Below are positions 48,481-57,130 of a stretch of 64,000 bases of DNA, one piece after another (position 1 is the stretch's first letter; every line of letters starts with the position of its first letter). This DNA comes from DASZHJ01 sp035604335 (GTDB taxonomy: Bacteria; Pseudomonadota; Alphaproteobacteria; ATCC43930; CGMCC-115725): assembly GCA_035604335.1 (NCBI GenBank), contig DATNIT010000284.1:1-64000 (forward strand), given 5' to 3'. Under the pieces are notes generated by a model. It was not told where the DNA came from, did not search any database, and was given only the letters and a program-made list of their open reading frames with translations. The translations under genes and the position numbers were made by a program.

Positions 48481-49731
48481 ATGCCCGTCGTTTCTCCCCT
48501 TCGCTCCAGGGCCGCCGGTGGTTTCGATGTCCGGCGCGTCCGCCGCGACTTCCCGATCTTCGAGCGCAACCCCGGTCTGGTGTTCCTCGACACGGCCGCG
48601 AGCGCGCAGAAACCGAAGCCGGTGATCGAGGGCGTCGCCGAGTTCTATCGCACCGACTACGCGAACGTGCATCGCGGCGTCTATCGCTTGAGCGCGGCCT
48701 CGACGGATCACTACGAGAAGGCGCGGGAAACGGCGCGCCGCTTCCTCAACGCTGCGCACAGCGACGAGATCGTGTTCGTGCGCGGCACCACCGAAGCGAT
48801 CAATCTGGTCGCCTTCAGCTGGGGCGCGAAATTCCTCGGGCCGGGCGACGAGGTGGTGCTGAGCGAGCTGGAGCATCACTCCAACATCGTGCCGTGGCAG
48901 CTCCTGCGCGACCGGATCGGGTTCAAGATCCTGGCGGCGCCCATCGATGCGGCGGGCGGTATCGATCTGGCCGCTTTCGAGCGGCTGCTCACGCCGCGCA
49001 CGAAGCTGGTCGCGATCACGCATATCAGCAACGTCACGGGTCACATCGTGCCGGTGGACGCGGTGATCCGGCTCGCCCACGCGCGCGGCGCCAAGGTGCT
49101 GCTCGACGGCGCGCAGGCGACGCCGCGGCTTCCGGTGGACGTGCAAGCGCTCGATGTCGATTTCTACGCATTCTCCGGCCACAAGGCCTACGGGCCCACC
49201 GGCATCGGCGTGCTCTACGGCAAGAGCGCGCTGCTCGCGGAGATGCCGCCGTGGCAGGGCGGCGGCAGCATGATCGGCACGGTCAGCTTCGAGCGCACGA
49301 CCTATCTGGAGCCGCCGCACCGGTTCGAGGCGGGCACGCCCGACATCTCCGGCGCCATCGGTCTCGGCTTCGCGCTCGATTACATCGAGGGCCTCGGCCG
49401 CGAGGCCATCCGGGACCACGAGGAGGCGCTCACCGGTTATGCCGTGAGCCGCCTCTCGACGCTTCCGGGAGTGACCGTTTTGGGCGCGGGCCAACGCCAG
49501 CTCGGGGTGCTCTCGTTCACCATCGAGGGAATTCACCCGCACGACGTCGGCACTGTGCTCGATCAGAACAACGTGGCGGTGCGCGCGGGCCATCATTGCG
49601 CGCAGCCTCTGATGGATCGCTTTGGGGTGGCCGGCACCACGCGCGCGTCCTTCGGGGTCTACAACGACGAGTCCGACGTGGACGCGCTGGCCGCCGCCAT
49701 CAAGGCCGCGCAGGAGTTGTTCCGCGCATGA
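48481..49731 (+). CDS. sufS: Cysteine desulfurase SufS
   Basis: A 416-residue group II PLP-dependent cysteine desulfurase. The PLP Lys is 235 in SGHKAYGPTGIG, and the catalytic Cys is 373 in RAGHHCAQPLM. FLDTAASAQKP and RGTTEAINLVA are further family motifs. It supplies persulfide sulfur; the SufU-like gene downstream (overlapping by four bases) is its likely activator or acceptor, as no sufE is present in this operon. Confidence 0.95.
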   Translation: MPVVSPLRSRAAGGFDVRRVRRDFPIFERNPGLVFLDTAASAQKPKPVIEGVAEFYRTDYANVHRGVYRLSAASTDHYEKARETARRFLNAAHSDEIVFVRGTTEAINLVAFSWGAKFLGPGDEVVLSELEHHSNIVPWQLLRDRIGFKILAAPIDAAGGIDLAAFERLLTPRTKLVAITHISNVTGHIVPVDAVIRLAHARGAKVLLDGAQATPRLPVDVQALDVDFYAFSGHKAYGPTGIGVLYGKSALLAEMPPWQGGGSMIGTVSFERTTYLEPPHRFEAGTPDISGAIGLGFALDYIEGLGREAIRDHEEALTGYAVSRLSTLPGVTVLGAGQRQLGVLSFTIEGIHPHDVGTVLDQNNVAVRAGHHCAQPLMDRFGVAGTTRASFGVYNDESDVDALAAAIKAAQELFRA

Positions 49732-50198
49732 CCATGGATCTTCGCGAGCTCTACCAGGATATCATCCTGGATCACGGGCGCCATCCCCGGAATTTCCACG
49801 CCATGGCCAAGCCGAGCCATTTCGCGCACGGGCACAATCCGCTCTGCGGCGACAAGGTCACGGTCTATCTGAAACTCGAAGGCGACCGCATCGCGGACGT
49901 GAGTTTCGAGGGACGCGGTTGCGCGATCTCGACGGCCTCGGCTTCGCTGATGACCGAGGTCCTCAAAGGCAAGACGCTCGCCGAGGCGGAGGCGCTCTTC
50001 AAGAGCTTCCACGCCAGGGTGACCGGCGGCGATCCGGTGCCGGCGCCGCCCGAGCTCGCCGACGACGCCGAGCGGCTAGAGCCATTGACCGGCGTCAAGA
50101 CCTATCCCGCGCGCGTCAAGTGCGCGACGCTCGCCTGGCATGCTTTTGAGGCGGCCGTGAAGGGTGGCGCGCTCGGCGTCAGCGTGAAGACGGAGTAG
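49728..50198 (+). CDS. sufU: SufU / NifU-like Fe-S assembly protein
   Basis: A 156-residue SufU-type protein with the three conserved Cys: 40 (PLCGDKV), 65 (GCAISTASAS) and 132 (RVKCATLAW). GHNPLCGDKVTVYL is typical. In the SUF context it binds zinc and accepts sulfur from SufS; in this alphaproteobacterial operon it takes the place of SufE. ATGA overlap with sufS. Confidence 0.92.
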   Translation: MTMDLRELYQDIILDHGRHPRNFHAMAKPSHFAHGHNPLCGDKVTVYLKLEGDRIADVSFEGRGCAISTASASLMTEVLKGKTLAEAEALFKSFHARVTGGDPVPAPPELADDAERLEPLTGVKTYPARVKCATLAWHAFEAAVKGGALGVSVKTE

Positions 50199-50201
50199 GT
50201 G

Positions 50202-50606
50202 ATGATCGACGACGGGAAGGACGTCTTTGATTTCGGCGGCCGCGACCGACCTGACGCGGCCGCCAGCGATGACGTGGAACGGCCGGAGCCCGATGCCGGC
50301 GATCCCGAGCTCCAAGCGAGGGTCATGGAGGCGCTCAAGACCGTGCGCGACCCCGAGATCCCCGTGAACCTCGTCGACCTCGGCTTGATCTACGAGCTGA
50401 TCGTGCGGAAGGACGGCACGGTCTACGTGGAGATGACGCTGACGACGCCGGCATGCCCCGTAGCGGGCGCACTCCCTGGCCAGGTGCAACAGGCCGTCGC
50501 CGCCGTTTCCGGCGTGAATGACGTCCGCGTCAAGCTGGTTTGGACGCCGCCGTGGAGCCAGGACCGCATGTCGGAGGAGGCCAAGCTGGAGCTCGGGTTG
50601 GTGTAG
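50202..50606 (+). CDS. sufT: SUF-associated MIP18/DUF59 protein SufT
   Basis: A 134-residue protein. The acidic N-terminal ~35 residues precede a MIP18-family domain with VRDPEIPVNLVDLGLIYEL and MTLTTPACPVAGAL, where the conserved Cys lies. It helps Fe-S cluster maturation. The ATG is preceded by GGAGTAGGTG and lies three bases after the sufU stop; a GTG immediately before it is possible. Last gene of the SUF operon; no sufA follows. Confidence 0.9.
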   Translation: MIDDGKDVFDFGGRDRPDAAASDDVERPEPDAGDPELQARVMEALKTVRDPEIPVNLVDLGLIYELIVRKDGTVYVEMTLTTPACPVAGALPGQVQQAVAAVSGVNDVRVKLVWTPPWSQDRMSEEAKLELGLV

Positions 50607-50665
50607 CCGGTGTCCCCTATCAAGCCTTTGGTAATTTTAGGATAAAACAGCATCCGGGCGGCAAT

Positions 50666-50677
50666 CCTTTCGAAAGG
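50666..50677. other. Perfect 12-base palindrome upstream of the sensor kinase
   Basis: CCTTTCGAAAGG is self-complementary. It lies in the 189 bases between sufT and the kinase's first ordinary start and could be a regulator site or part of a folded leader. Confidence 0.5.
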
Positions 50678-50693
50678 TCATGGGGAGTACCAT

Positions 50694-50716
50694 CGCGGGC
50701 TAAGCCCTTGCCCGCG
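50694..50716. other. Stem-loop upstream of the sensor kinase
   Basis: CGCGGGC and GCCCGCG form a perfect seven-base stem with a nine-base loop. It ends just before GGTGA and the open frame that leads into the kinase; no T-tract follows. Confidence 0.55.
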
Positions 50717-50795
50717 GTGACGTGCCATTTCCAGACTTCAACTCAGCAAGCCTCTGTCTTTTCGGCGCCGGCGGTGGCGCTTCCGCAGCTACCTC

Positions 50796-52946
50796 GTGGT
50801 GTGGGCAGGCGCGTGCATCTTGCTGCTCGTGGCGCTGTCGATCTTCGTCGTCGTGCAGTTCGCGGGCATGCAGCAGGACATCAGCCGACACGAAATCCTC
50901 GGTACGGCGCGTGCGACAGCGCTCGTCGTCGAGGAGCAGCTCCGCGCCGGCATCTCCGACCTGAAGACCCTGGCGGCGCTCCGCCCGAGCAAAGACGAGG
51001 ATCTCGAGCTGTTTTACCGCGAGAGCAAAGCCGTGGCAGAGGCGGACGACGGTTGGGTCCGGTTCACAAAGGCCTCCGGCGAGACCATGTTCGATACCAG
51101 ACTGGAGTTCGGCACGCCGACCAGCCGCCTAGAGGACGGCAGCGACTTTGAGCAGGCAGTCGCGAGCCGACAGCTCCTGGTGTCGAACCTGTTCTACGCC
51201 AGCCTTGGCGGCCGGCCGCAGTTTTCGATTCATCTGCCGATCGTCGAGGCGGACCAGGTCCGTCGTGTCCTGAGCATCTCGTTTCCGGTGACCGTGCTTG
51301 CGCGCTTGCTGGCGGCTCAGCAGTTGCCGGAGACATGGACTGTCGGAGTCTCCGATCGGACGCGAACCATCATGGCCCGACACGACAACTCGGAGGCTTT
51401 CGTCGGGCGCCGCGTACCGGCGCAGGCGCCTCGCGTGCCCGACGGGCAGACCGAGGCTTTCTTCCCGGTCGCGGACGCCGGCGGCGTACCGATCTATTTG
51501 ACCGCCATCCGCTCCGAATTGTCGGGCTGGGAAGTCGTTGTCGGGCTCCCGCAGGCGGAGGCGGACGCCCCCCTCCAGACTTCGCTCCTGCGCGTCCTTG
51601 GCGCCGGTGCTCTGGTGCTGATGATCGGCATCTCCGCCGCCTGGATCGTGGGTCATGGCTTGTCGCGCTCGATGGCGCAGCTCTCTGCTGCGGCATTGGG
51701 CCTGGTGGACCTCAAGTCGACTCCGGCGGTCCGCTCGGCAATTAGTGAGATCGGCGACGTCGCCTCCGCGCTCGAGACCGCAGGCGAGCGTCTGCGCGAC
51801 AACGACAATCGCCTGCGCCGCGCTCAGGAGCATCTCGCTCGTGCGCAAAAGGTGGCAAGCATTGGAAGCTACGAGCACGACTTTGCCACGGGGAAAAGCA
51901 TCTGGAGCACGGAGACCTATGCGATCTTCGGTCAGTCGCCGGAGACCTACACGCCATCGGCGGCCAATTTCATCGGCTGCGTGCACCAGGAAGATCGCGC
52001 GCTCGTGGCGAAGCTCGTCGAGGCGATCCGCGCAGGTTGCGAGTCGCCGGGCGCGGATATTCGGATCGTGCGGCCGGACGGCAACGCGCGCGTCGTTCAC
52101 ATCGCGTGCGAACTCGTCCGGAATGCCCAAGGCGCCATCACCGGCTATCTCGGCACCTGCCTCGACGTGACGGAGCGCTCGCAGCTCGAGCGCGGCCGGC
52201 TCGAGCTGGAGGCGCAGTTGCACCACTCACAAAAGTTGGAGGCGCTCGGCACGCTCGCGGGCGGGATTGCCCATGACATCAACAACACGCTGGTTCCGGT
52301 AGTGGCGCTGGCGAAGCGCGTCAGGGACAAGCTCCCCGCCGGGAGTCAGGATCGGCGGTGCCTCGATATGGTGTTCGAGGCGGGACTCCGCATCCGCGAC
52401 CTTGTGGGCCGCATTCTGGCGTTCAGCCGAAAGGAAACCGCGGCCTGGGCCGTCGTCGATCTCGCGTTCGTGGTTCGCGAGACCGTGCAGATGCTCCGCG
52501 CGACCATACCGACCACCATCGAGATTAACGTGAGCGTTGGCCGTGCCACTCCGATGTGGGGCGATGCCTCGCAGCTCACGCAGGTGATCACGAACCTGGT
52601 GACGAACTCCGCGCAGGCCATCGACCGCGCGCCCGGAAGGATCGCGATTGCGCTCGATCAGCGGAGCCGCGCGGAGGGCGACGCTCTCGTGCTCTCCGTC
52701 TCCGATACGGGCGCCGGCATGGACGAGGCGACGTGCCAGCGCATCTTCGAGCCGTTCTTCACGACCAAGCCAGTCGGCCAAGGCACCGGGCTCGGCCTTG
52801 CGATCGTCCACGGCATCGTGGCCGCCCACAAGGGGGCCATCAGCGTCACCAGCGAGGTCGGTCGCGGCACCTGCTTCGAGATCGTGTTCCCGTTGTTGGT
52901 CGTCGCAAGCAAACCCGAAAATCCCGCGGTGACCGCCGCCGCTTAG
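50796..52946 (+). CDS. Orphan sensor histidine kinase with extracytoplasmic sensor and PAS domain
   Basis: At least 716 residues from the first GTG. Order: N-terminal membrane helix (CILLLVALSIFVVVQFAG), an extracytoplasmic dCache-like region to about residue 260, a second helix (VLGAGALVLMIGISAAWIVG), a HAMP-like linker, a PAS domain at about 355-470, a HisKA box with His493 in GGIAHDINN, and an HATPase domain with DTGAGMDEA, FFTTKPVGQGTGLGLAI. There is no receiver domain and no response regulator gene adjacent. The frame stays open 75 bases upstream, encoding a basic RRRRWRFRSYL stretch; see findings for a possible non-standard start. Confidence 0.88.
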   Translation: MVWAGACILLLVALSIFVVVQFAGMQQDISRHEILGTARATALVVEEQLRAGISDLKTLAALRPSKDEDLELFYRESKAVAEADDGWVRFTKASGETMFDTRLEFGTPTSRLEDGSDFEQAVASRQLLVSNLFYASLGGRPQFSIHLPIVEADQVRRVLSISFPVTVLARLLAAQQLPETWTVGVSDRTRTIMARHDNSEAFVGRRVPAQAPRVPDGQTEAFFPVADAGGVPIYLTAIRSELSGWEVVVGLPQAEADAPLQTSLLRVLGAGALVLMIGISAAWIVGHGLSRSMAQLSAAALGLVDLKSTPAVRSAISEIGDVASALETAGERLRDNDNRLRRAQEHLARAQKVASIGSYEHDFATGKSIWSTETYAIFGQSPETYTPSAANFIGCVHQEDRALVAKLVEAIRAGCESPGADIRIVRPDGNARVVHIACELVRNAQGAITGYLGTCLDVTERSQLERGRLELEAQLHHSQKLEALGTLAGGIAHDINNTLVPVVALAKRVRDKLPAGSQDRRCLDMVFEAGLRIRDLVGRILAFSRKETAAWAVVDLAFVVRETVQMLRATIPTTIEINVSVGRATPMWGDASQLTQVITNLVTNSAQAIDRAPGRIAIALDQRSRAEGDALVLSVSDTGAGMDEATCQRIFEPFFTTKPVGQGTGLGLAIVHGIVAAHKGAISVTSEVGRGTCFEIVFPLLVVASKPENPAVTAAA

Positions 52947-52963
52947 CGGCGCCGCTCAGGCTC

Positions 52964-52992
52964 TTGCCAAAACCGGCCCAAACCCCTATCTA
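52964..52992 (+). promoter_or_regulatory. Sigma70-type promoter for rpsB-tsf
   Basis: TTGCCA and TATCTA are separated by exactly 17 bases, 18 bases after the kinase stop codon. This gives an rpsB leader of roughly 128 bases. Confidence 0.6.
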
Positions 52993-52999
52993 GGCGCGC

Positions 53000-53127
53000 T
53001 TAAACCTCACGCGGGGATGCGGCGCCTGCCTTCGTCTCAATGGGATAGGGCAGGAGGCGCGCTCCGGTGTTGGCCATTCGGCCGACCAACCCCCGCGGCG
53101 GCTCAACCGGAAAAAGGATTTGATTCC
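53000..53127 (+). promoter_or_regulatory. Untranslated leader of rpsB
   Basis: About 128 bases with two imperfect hairpins: one pairing the stretch near 53022-53030 with 53049-53060, another pairing GTTGG at 53069-53073 with CCAAC at 53086-53090. A good AAGGA Shine-Dalgarno precedes the ATG. Ribosomal protein S2 leaders control rpsB in other bacteria; this one does not obviously match a known motif. Confidence 0.4.
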
Positions 53128-53934
53128 ATGGCTATGCCGAGTTTTACCATGCGCCAGCTCCTGGAAGCCGGCGTGCATTTTGGCCATCACACCCGGCGCT
53201 GGAACCCGAAGATGGCGGGCTACATCTTCGGCGCCCGGAACGGGATTCACATCATCGACCTCGAGCAGACCGTGCCCAATCTGCACCGCGCGCTCCAGGC
53301 CGTGCGCGACGTGGCCGCGAGCGGCGGGCGCGTGCTGTTCGTGGGCACCAAGCGGCAGGCTCAGGAGCCGATCGCCGAGGCGGCCAAGCGCTGCGGCCAG
53401 TACTTCGTGAACCACCGCTGGCTCGGCGGGATGCTGACCAATTTCAAGACCATCTCGCAATCGATCAAGCGCCTCAAGGAGCTCGACGAGCAGATCAACC
53501 ATCCGGCCGCGGGGCTGACCAAGCGCGAGCTCCTGGAGCTGACCCGCGACCGCGACAAGCTCGAGCGGGCGCTCGGCGGCATCAAGGAGATGGGCGGGCT
53601 GCCCGACATCCTGTTCGTCATCGACACGAACAAGGAAGCGATCGCGGTCAAGGAAGCGAACACGCTGAAGCTTCCGGTGGTGGCGATCCTCGACAGCAAC
53701 TCGGCGCCCGACGGCATCGCCTATCCCGTGCCCGGCAACGACGACGCCATGCGGGCGATCAATCTCTACTGCGATCTGATGGCGCAGGCGGTGCTCGACG
53801 GACTGCAAGCAGAGCTCGCGAGCTCCGGGGCCGACGTTGGCGCCCAGCCGGCGCCGCCGGTCGAGACCCTGCCGGAACCGGAGACGCCGGTGCCCGCGGC
53901 CGGGCCAGCGTCAGAGGCGCGGCCGGAGGCCTGA
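53128..53934 (+). CDS. rpsB: 30S ribosomal protein S2
   Basis: A 268-residue S2. Hallmarks are FTMRQLLEAGVHFGHHTRRWNPKM (motifs LLEAGVHFGHHTRRWNPKM), NHRWLGGMLTNFKTI and LPDILFVIDTNKEAIAVKEAN (shortened here to DILFVIDTNKE). The C-terminus carries an extra ~35 residues rich in Pro, Ala and Glu beyond the E. coli end (241). Starts with ATG at the MAMPSF sequence, preceded by AAGGA. tsf follows after a stem-loop region. Confidence 0.96.
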   Translation: MAMPSFTMRQLLEAGVHFGHHTRRWNPKMAGYIFGARNGIHIIDLEQTVPNLHRALQAVRDVAASGGRVLFVGTKRQAQEPIAEAAKRCGQYFVNHRWLGGMLTNFKTISQSIKRLKELDEQINHPAAGLTKRELLELTRDRDKLERALGGIKEMGGLPDILFVIDTNKEAIAVKEANTLKLPVVAILDSNSAPDGIAYPVPGNDDAMRAINLYCDLMAQAVLDGLQAELASSGADVGAQPAPPVETLPEPETPVPAAGPASEARPEA

Positions 53935-53971
53935 GCGCTCTCGCGGCGCGGGGGGCATCCCCATATTTTCC

Positions 53972-54009
53972 GCGGGTCACGATCCGCCACGCCAACCCTC
54001 GTGACCCGC
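53972..54009. other. Stem-loop between rpsB and tsf
   Basis: GCGGGTCACGA and TCGTGACCCGC are perfect 11-base inverted repeats separated by 16 bases. It could be an mRNA-stability or processing hairpin that sets the ratio of S2 to EF-Ts. Confidence 0.65.
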
Positions 54010-54019
54010 CCGCAATTGT

Positions 54020-54039
54020 AGGGCGCTCGAGCCCTTTTT
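54020..54039 (+). terminator. Possible intrinsic terminator/attenuator between rpsB and tsf
   Basis: GGGC and GCCC form a short stem around GCTCGA, followed by five Ts. The stem is short, so partial termination is more likely than full stop. It lies about 20 bases before the tsf ATG. Confidence 0.45.
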
Positions 54040-54060
54040 GCTTATCGGAGATAGCGAGTC

Positions 54061-54945
54061 ATGGCTGAGATCACTGCTGCGCTCGTCAAGGAACTGCGCG
54101 AGAAGACCGGCGCCGGCATGATGGATTGCAAGCGGGCGCTGGGCGAGGTTTCGGGCGATCTGGAGCAGGCTGTGGATTGGCTGCGCAAGAAGGGCTTGTC
54201 CGCCGCCGCGAAGAAAGCGGGCCGGGTCGCCGCCGAAGGCCTGGTGGGCGCCGCAACGGAGGGCGGCGCGGGTGCCGTGGTTGAGGTCAACTGCGAGACC
54301 GACTTCGTCGCGCGCAACGAGGCCTTCCAGGGATTCGTCAAGACCGTGACCGCGCTGGTGCTTGCCAAGGGCGACGACCTCGAGGCGCTGAAGGCTGCAC
54401 CCTATCCCGGCACCGGCCGGAGCGTCGCCGACGAGCTCACGCACCTCATCGCGACCATCGGCGAGAACATGGCGCTTCGCCGCGCCAAGCGGATCAAGGT
54501 TACTGACGGCGTCGTAGTGCCCTACGTGCATGGCGCGCTGGTGCCAGGGCTCGGCAAGATCGGCACCCTGGTAGCACTGGAGTCGGGTGCCGATGCCGGC
54601 ACCCTCGACGCTCTCGGCCGCGAGCTCGCCATGCATGTGGCGGCGGTCAATCCGACTTACCTCGACACGGCCTCGGTCGATCGGGCGACGCTCGAGCGCG
54701 AGCGCGAGATCCTGCGCGACCGGGCGCGCCAGTCCGGCAAACCCGACGCGATCATCGACAAGATCGTCGAGGGCCAGTTGCGCAAGTTCTACGAGGAGAC
54801 CGTGCTGCTCGAGCAGGTCCATGTGCGCGATGGCGAGAGCCGAGTCGGGAAGGTGGTGGAGGTCGCCGCGAAGGCGGCCGGAGTGCCGATCCGGCTCGCG
54901 GGCTATGCGCGCTTCAAGGTCGGCGAAGGCATCGAGAAGAGCTGA
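54061..54945 (+). CDS. tsf: Elongation factor Ts
   Basis: A 294-residue EF-Ts, the nucleotide exchange factor for EF-Tu. The N-terminal UBA-like domain has LREKTGAGMMDCKRAL, and the dimerisation domain has VEVNCETDFVARNEAF. CGGAG lies before the ATG. It follows rpsB and precedes pyrH, the standard order. Confidence 0.96.
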   Translation: MAEITAALVKELREKTGAGMMDCKRALGEVSGDLEQAVDWLRKKGLSAAAKKAGRVAAEGLVGAATEGGAGAVVEVNCETDFVARNEAFQGFVKTVTALVLAKGDDLEALKAAPYPGTGRSVADELTHLIATIGENMALRRAKRIKVTDGVVVPYVHGALVPGLGKIGTLVALESGADAGTLDALGRELAMHVAAVNPTYLDTASVDRATLEREREILRDRARQSGKPDAIIDKIVEGQLRKFYEETVLLEQVHVRDGESRVGKVVEVAAKAAGVPIRLAGYARFKVGEGIEKS

Positions 54946-55018
54946 GCCCGGCGGATCGGTGCCCGACTCGGAGGTCCCCCTCAAGACGGGCGCCGACCGT
55001 TTGTGTATGATTGTGACA

Positions 55019-55038
55019 GTCGGCCGCCCGGGGCCGAC
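55019..55038. other. Hairpin between tsf and pyrH
   Basis: GTCGGCC and GGCCGAC form a seven-base stem over a six-base loop, in the 114 bases between tsf and pyrH. No T-tract follows. Confidence 0.45.
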
Positions 55039-55059
55039 GCGAACCTGACCTCGAACGCC

Positions 55060-55836
55060 ATGCCAGCGGATTTGAAATACCGCCGCGTCCTCCTGAAGAT
55101 CTCCGGCGAGGCCCTGTTGGGCGACCGGGAATACGGACAGGACCCATCGGTCGTGGGCCGCATCGCCGACGAGGTGAGGCAAGTCCATGCCCTCGGCGTC
55201 GAAATCTGCATGGTGATCGGCGGCGGGAACATCTTCCGCGGGCTCGCCGGCGCCGCCAACGGCATCGAGCGCGCGACGGCCGACTACATGGGAATGCTGG
55301 CGACGGTGATCAACTCGCTCGCCATGCAGAGCGCGCTGGAGCGGCTCGGCGTGACGACGCGCGTGCTCTCGGCCATCAGCATGCAAGCGGTCTGCGAGCC
55401 TTACATCCGCCGCCGCGCGATCCGACACATGGAGAAGGGGCGCGCGGTGATTTTCGCCGCCGGCACCGGCAACCCGTTCTTCACCACCGACACCGCGGCC
55501 GCCCTCCGCGCCTCGGAGATGGGCTGCGACGCCCTCCTCAAGGGCACCAAGGTGGACGGCGTCTACTCCGCCGATCCCAAGAAGGTGCGCAACGCGGAGC
55601 GCTACGATCGACTGACGTACTTGGAGGTGCTCTCGCGCGACCTACAGGTCATGGATGCGGCGGCGATCTCGCTCGCGCGGGAAAATCGCATTCCGATATT
55701 GGTTTTCTCGATCCAAGAAAGCGGCGGGTTCGCCGACGTGGTGACCGGCCGCGGTCGCTTCACCGTTATTACGGAGGAGAGCGCCGTCCTCAACCGCTTC
55801 GTCGCCTCTAAAGAGCCGGGAGGGCCAAAGCCGTGA
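55060..55836 (+). CDS. pyrH: UMP kinase
   Basis: A 258-residue UMP kinase of the amino-acid kinase fold. Motifs are YRRVLLKISGEALLG, VIGGGNIFRG, FAAGTGNPFFTTDTAAALRA (shortened here to GTGNPFFTTDTAA) and DGVYSADPKK. The ATG before PADLKYRRV matches the family start but has only a weak Shine-Dalgarno; an earlier start 19 codons upstream is open. The last bases overlap frr (GTGA). Confidence 0.95.
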   Translation: MPADLKYRRVLLKISGEALLGDREYGQDPSVVGRIADEVRQVHALGVEICMVIGGGNIFRGLAGAANGIERATADYMGMLATVINSLAMQSALERLGVTTRVLSAISMQAVCEPYIRRRAIRHMEKGRAVIFAAGTGNPFFTTDTAAALRASEMGCDALLKGTKVDGVYSADPKKVRNAERYDRLTYLEVLSRDLQVMDAAAISLARENRIPILVFSIQESGGFADVVTGRGRFTVITEESAVLNRFVASKEPGGPKP

Positions 55837-56393
55837 GCGAAGACAAGGTGATCACCGATCTGCGCCGCCGCATGGAGGGCGCCATCGACTCTCTCAAGAA
55901 GGAGTTGGGAGGCCTCCGGACCGGGCGCGCCTCGCCCAGTCTCCTCGAGAGCGTCAGCGTGAGCGCCTACGGCGCCACCATGCCGCTCAACCAGCTGAGC
56001 ACCGTGAGCGCTCCGGAGCCGCGTCTCCTGGTCGTGCAGGTGTGGGATCGGAGCATGGCCAAGGCGGTGGACGCCGCGATCCGCGAAGCCGGGCTCGGGC
56101 TCAATCCGCAAAGCGAAGGCCAGGTAATCCGCGTGCCGATCCCGCCCTTGAGCGAGGAGCGGCGCAAGGAGCTCACCAAGATCGCGCACAAATATGCCGA
56201 GCAGGCGCGGGTTTCCGTGCGAAACGTGCGGCGCGACGGGCTCGAGGCCCTGAAGAAACGCGAGAAAGACCGCGATCTCACGCAAGACCAGCATCGCAAG
56301 CTCGACAAGGACGTGCAGACCCTGACCGACGATACGATCAAGAAGGTCGACGAGACGCTCGCCCAAAAGGAAAAAGAAATCCTGCACGTGTGA
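55833..56393 (+). CDS. frr: Ribosome recycling factor
   Basis: A 186-residue RRF, the usual length. It has LRTGRASPSLLESV, the P-LNQ-ST loop in MPLNQLSTVSAPEPR and the C-terminal EEVKKID-like KKVDETLAQKEKEILHV. It starts with GTG inside the pyrH stop codon and its own stop overlaps a possible uppS GTG start. Confidence 0.95.
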   Translation: MSEDKVITDLRRRMEGAIDSLKKELGGLRTGRASPSLLESVSVSAYGATMPLNQLSTVSAPEPRLLVVQVWDRSMAKAVDAAIREAGLGLNPQSEGQVIRVPIPPLSEERRKELTKIAHKYAEQARVSVRNVRRDGLEALKKREKDRDLTQDQHRKLDKDVQTLTDDTIKKVDETLAQKEKEILHV

Positions 56394-56398
56394 CGATC

Positions 56399-57130
56399 AT
56401 GGATACGCGTAGCAATCCTTTGCCGCCGCCCGCTCACGTCGCGATCATCATGGACGGGAATGGGCGCTGGGCGAAGGCGCGTGGCTTGCCCCGCATTGCC
56501 GGGCACCGGCGCGGCGGCGACGCGGTGCGCCGGGCCGTCGTGGCAGCGGGCGAGCTCGGCATTCCCTACCTCACGCTCTTCGGGTTTTCCTCCGAGAACT
56601 GGAAGCGTCCGGCCGACGAGGTCGACGATCTCATGACCTTGCTGCGCCACTATCTCCGCGGCGAAGTCGCCGAGCTGCACCGCAACAACGTGCGCGTGCG
56701 CGTGATCGGCGACCGAGAGCGGTTGGCGCCCGACATCGTGACGCTCATCGACAACACCGAGGCCCTCACGGCCGGAAACACCGGGCTCAAGCTATCGGTG
56801 GCGCTCTCCTATGGGGGACGAGCCGAGATCGCCGGCGCGGCACGGCGCATTGCCCAGGCAGCCCTCGCGGGCCGCCTGGAGCCCGGTCAGGTCGATGAAA
56901 CCCTCTTTGCTCGCTACTTGCTGACCGCGGATATGCCGGACCCGGATCTCGTCATCCGCACCAGCGGCGAGCAGCGGCTCAGCAATTTCCTGCTCTGGCA
57001 GACCGCCTATTCCGAATTCGTATTCATCGACACGCTTTGGCCGGATTTCACCAAAGCGGATCTGGAGCGCGCCCTCGGCGAGTTTCACGGTCGCGAGCGG
57101 CGTTATGGCGCTTCCGCTGGGCGCCGCTAA
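56399..57130 (+). CDS. uppS: Undecaprenyl diphosphate synthase (cis-prenyltransferase)
   Basis: A 243-residue enzyme. The catalytic Asp19 lies in IIMDGNGRWAKARG, with GHRRGGD, LFGFSSENWKRP and the C-terminal DLVIRTSGEQRLSNFLLWQ that binds isopentenyl diphosphate. It makes the lipid carrier for peptidoglycan. The ATG was chosen; a GTG at 56390 that overlaps the frr stop (GTGA) is an equally coupled alternative. It overlaps cdsA by 26 bases. Confidence 0.95.
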   Translation: MDTRSNPLPPPAHVAIIMDGNGRWAKARGLPRIAGHRRGGDAVRRAVVAAGELGIPYLTLFGFSSENWKRPADEVDDLMTLLRHYLRGEVAELHRNNVRVRVIGDRERLAPDIVTLIDNTEALTAGNTGLKLSVALSYGGRAEIAGAARRIAQAALAGRLEPGQVDETLFARYLLTADMPDPDLVIRTSGEQRLSNFLLWQTAYSEFVFIDTLWPDFTKADLERALGEFHGRERRYGASAGRR

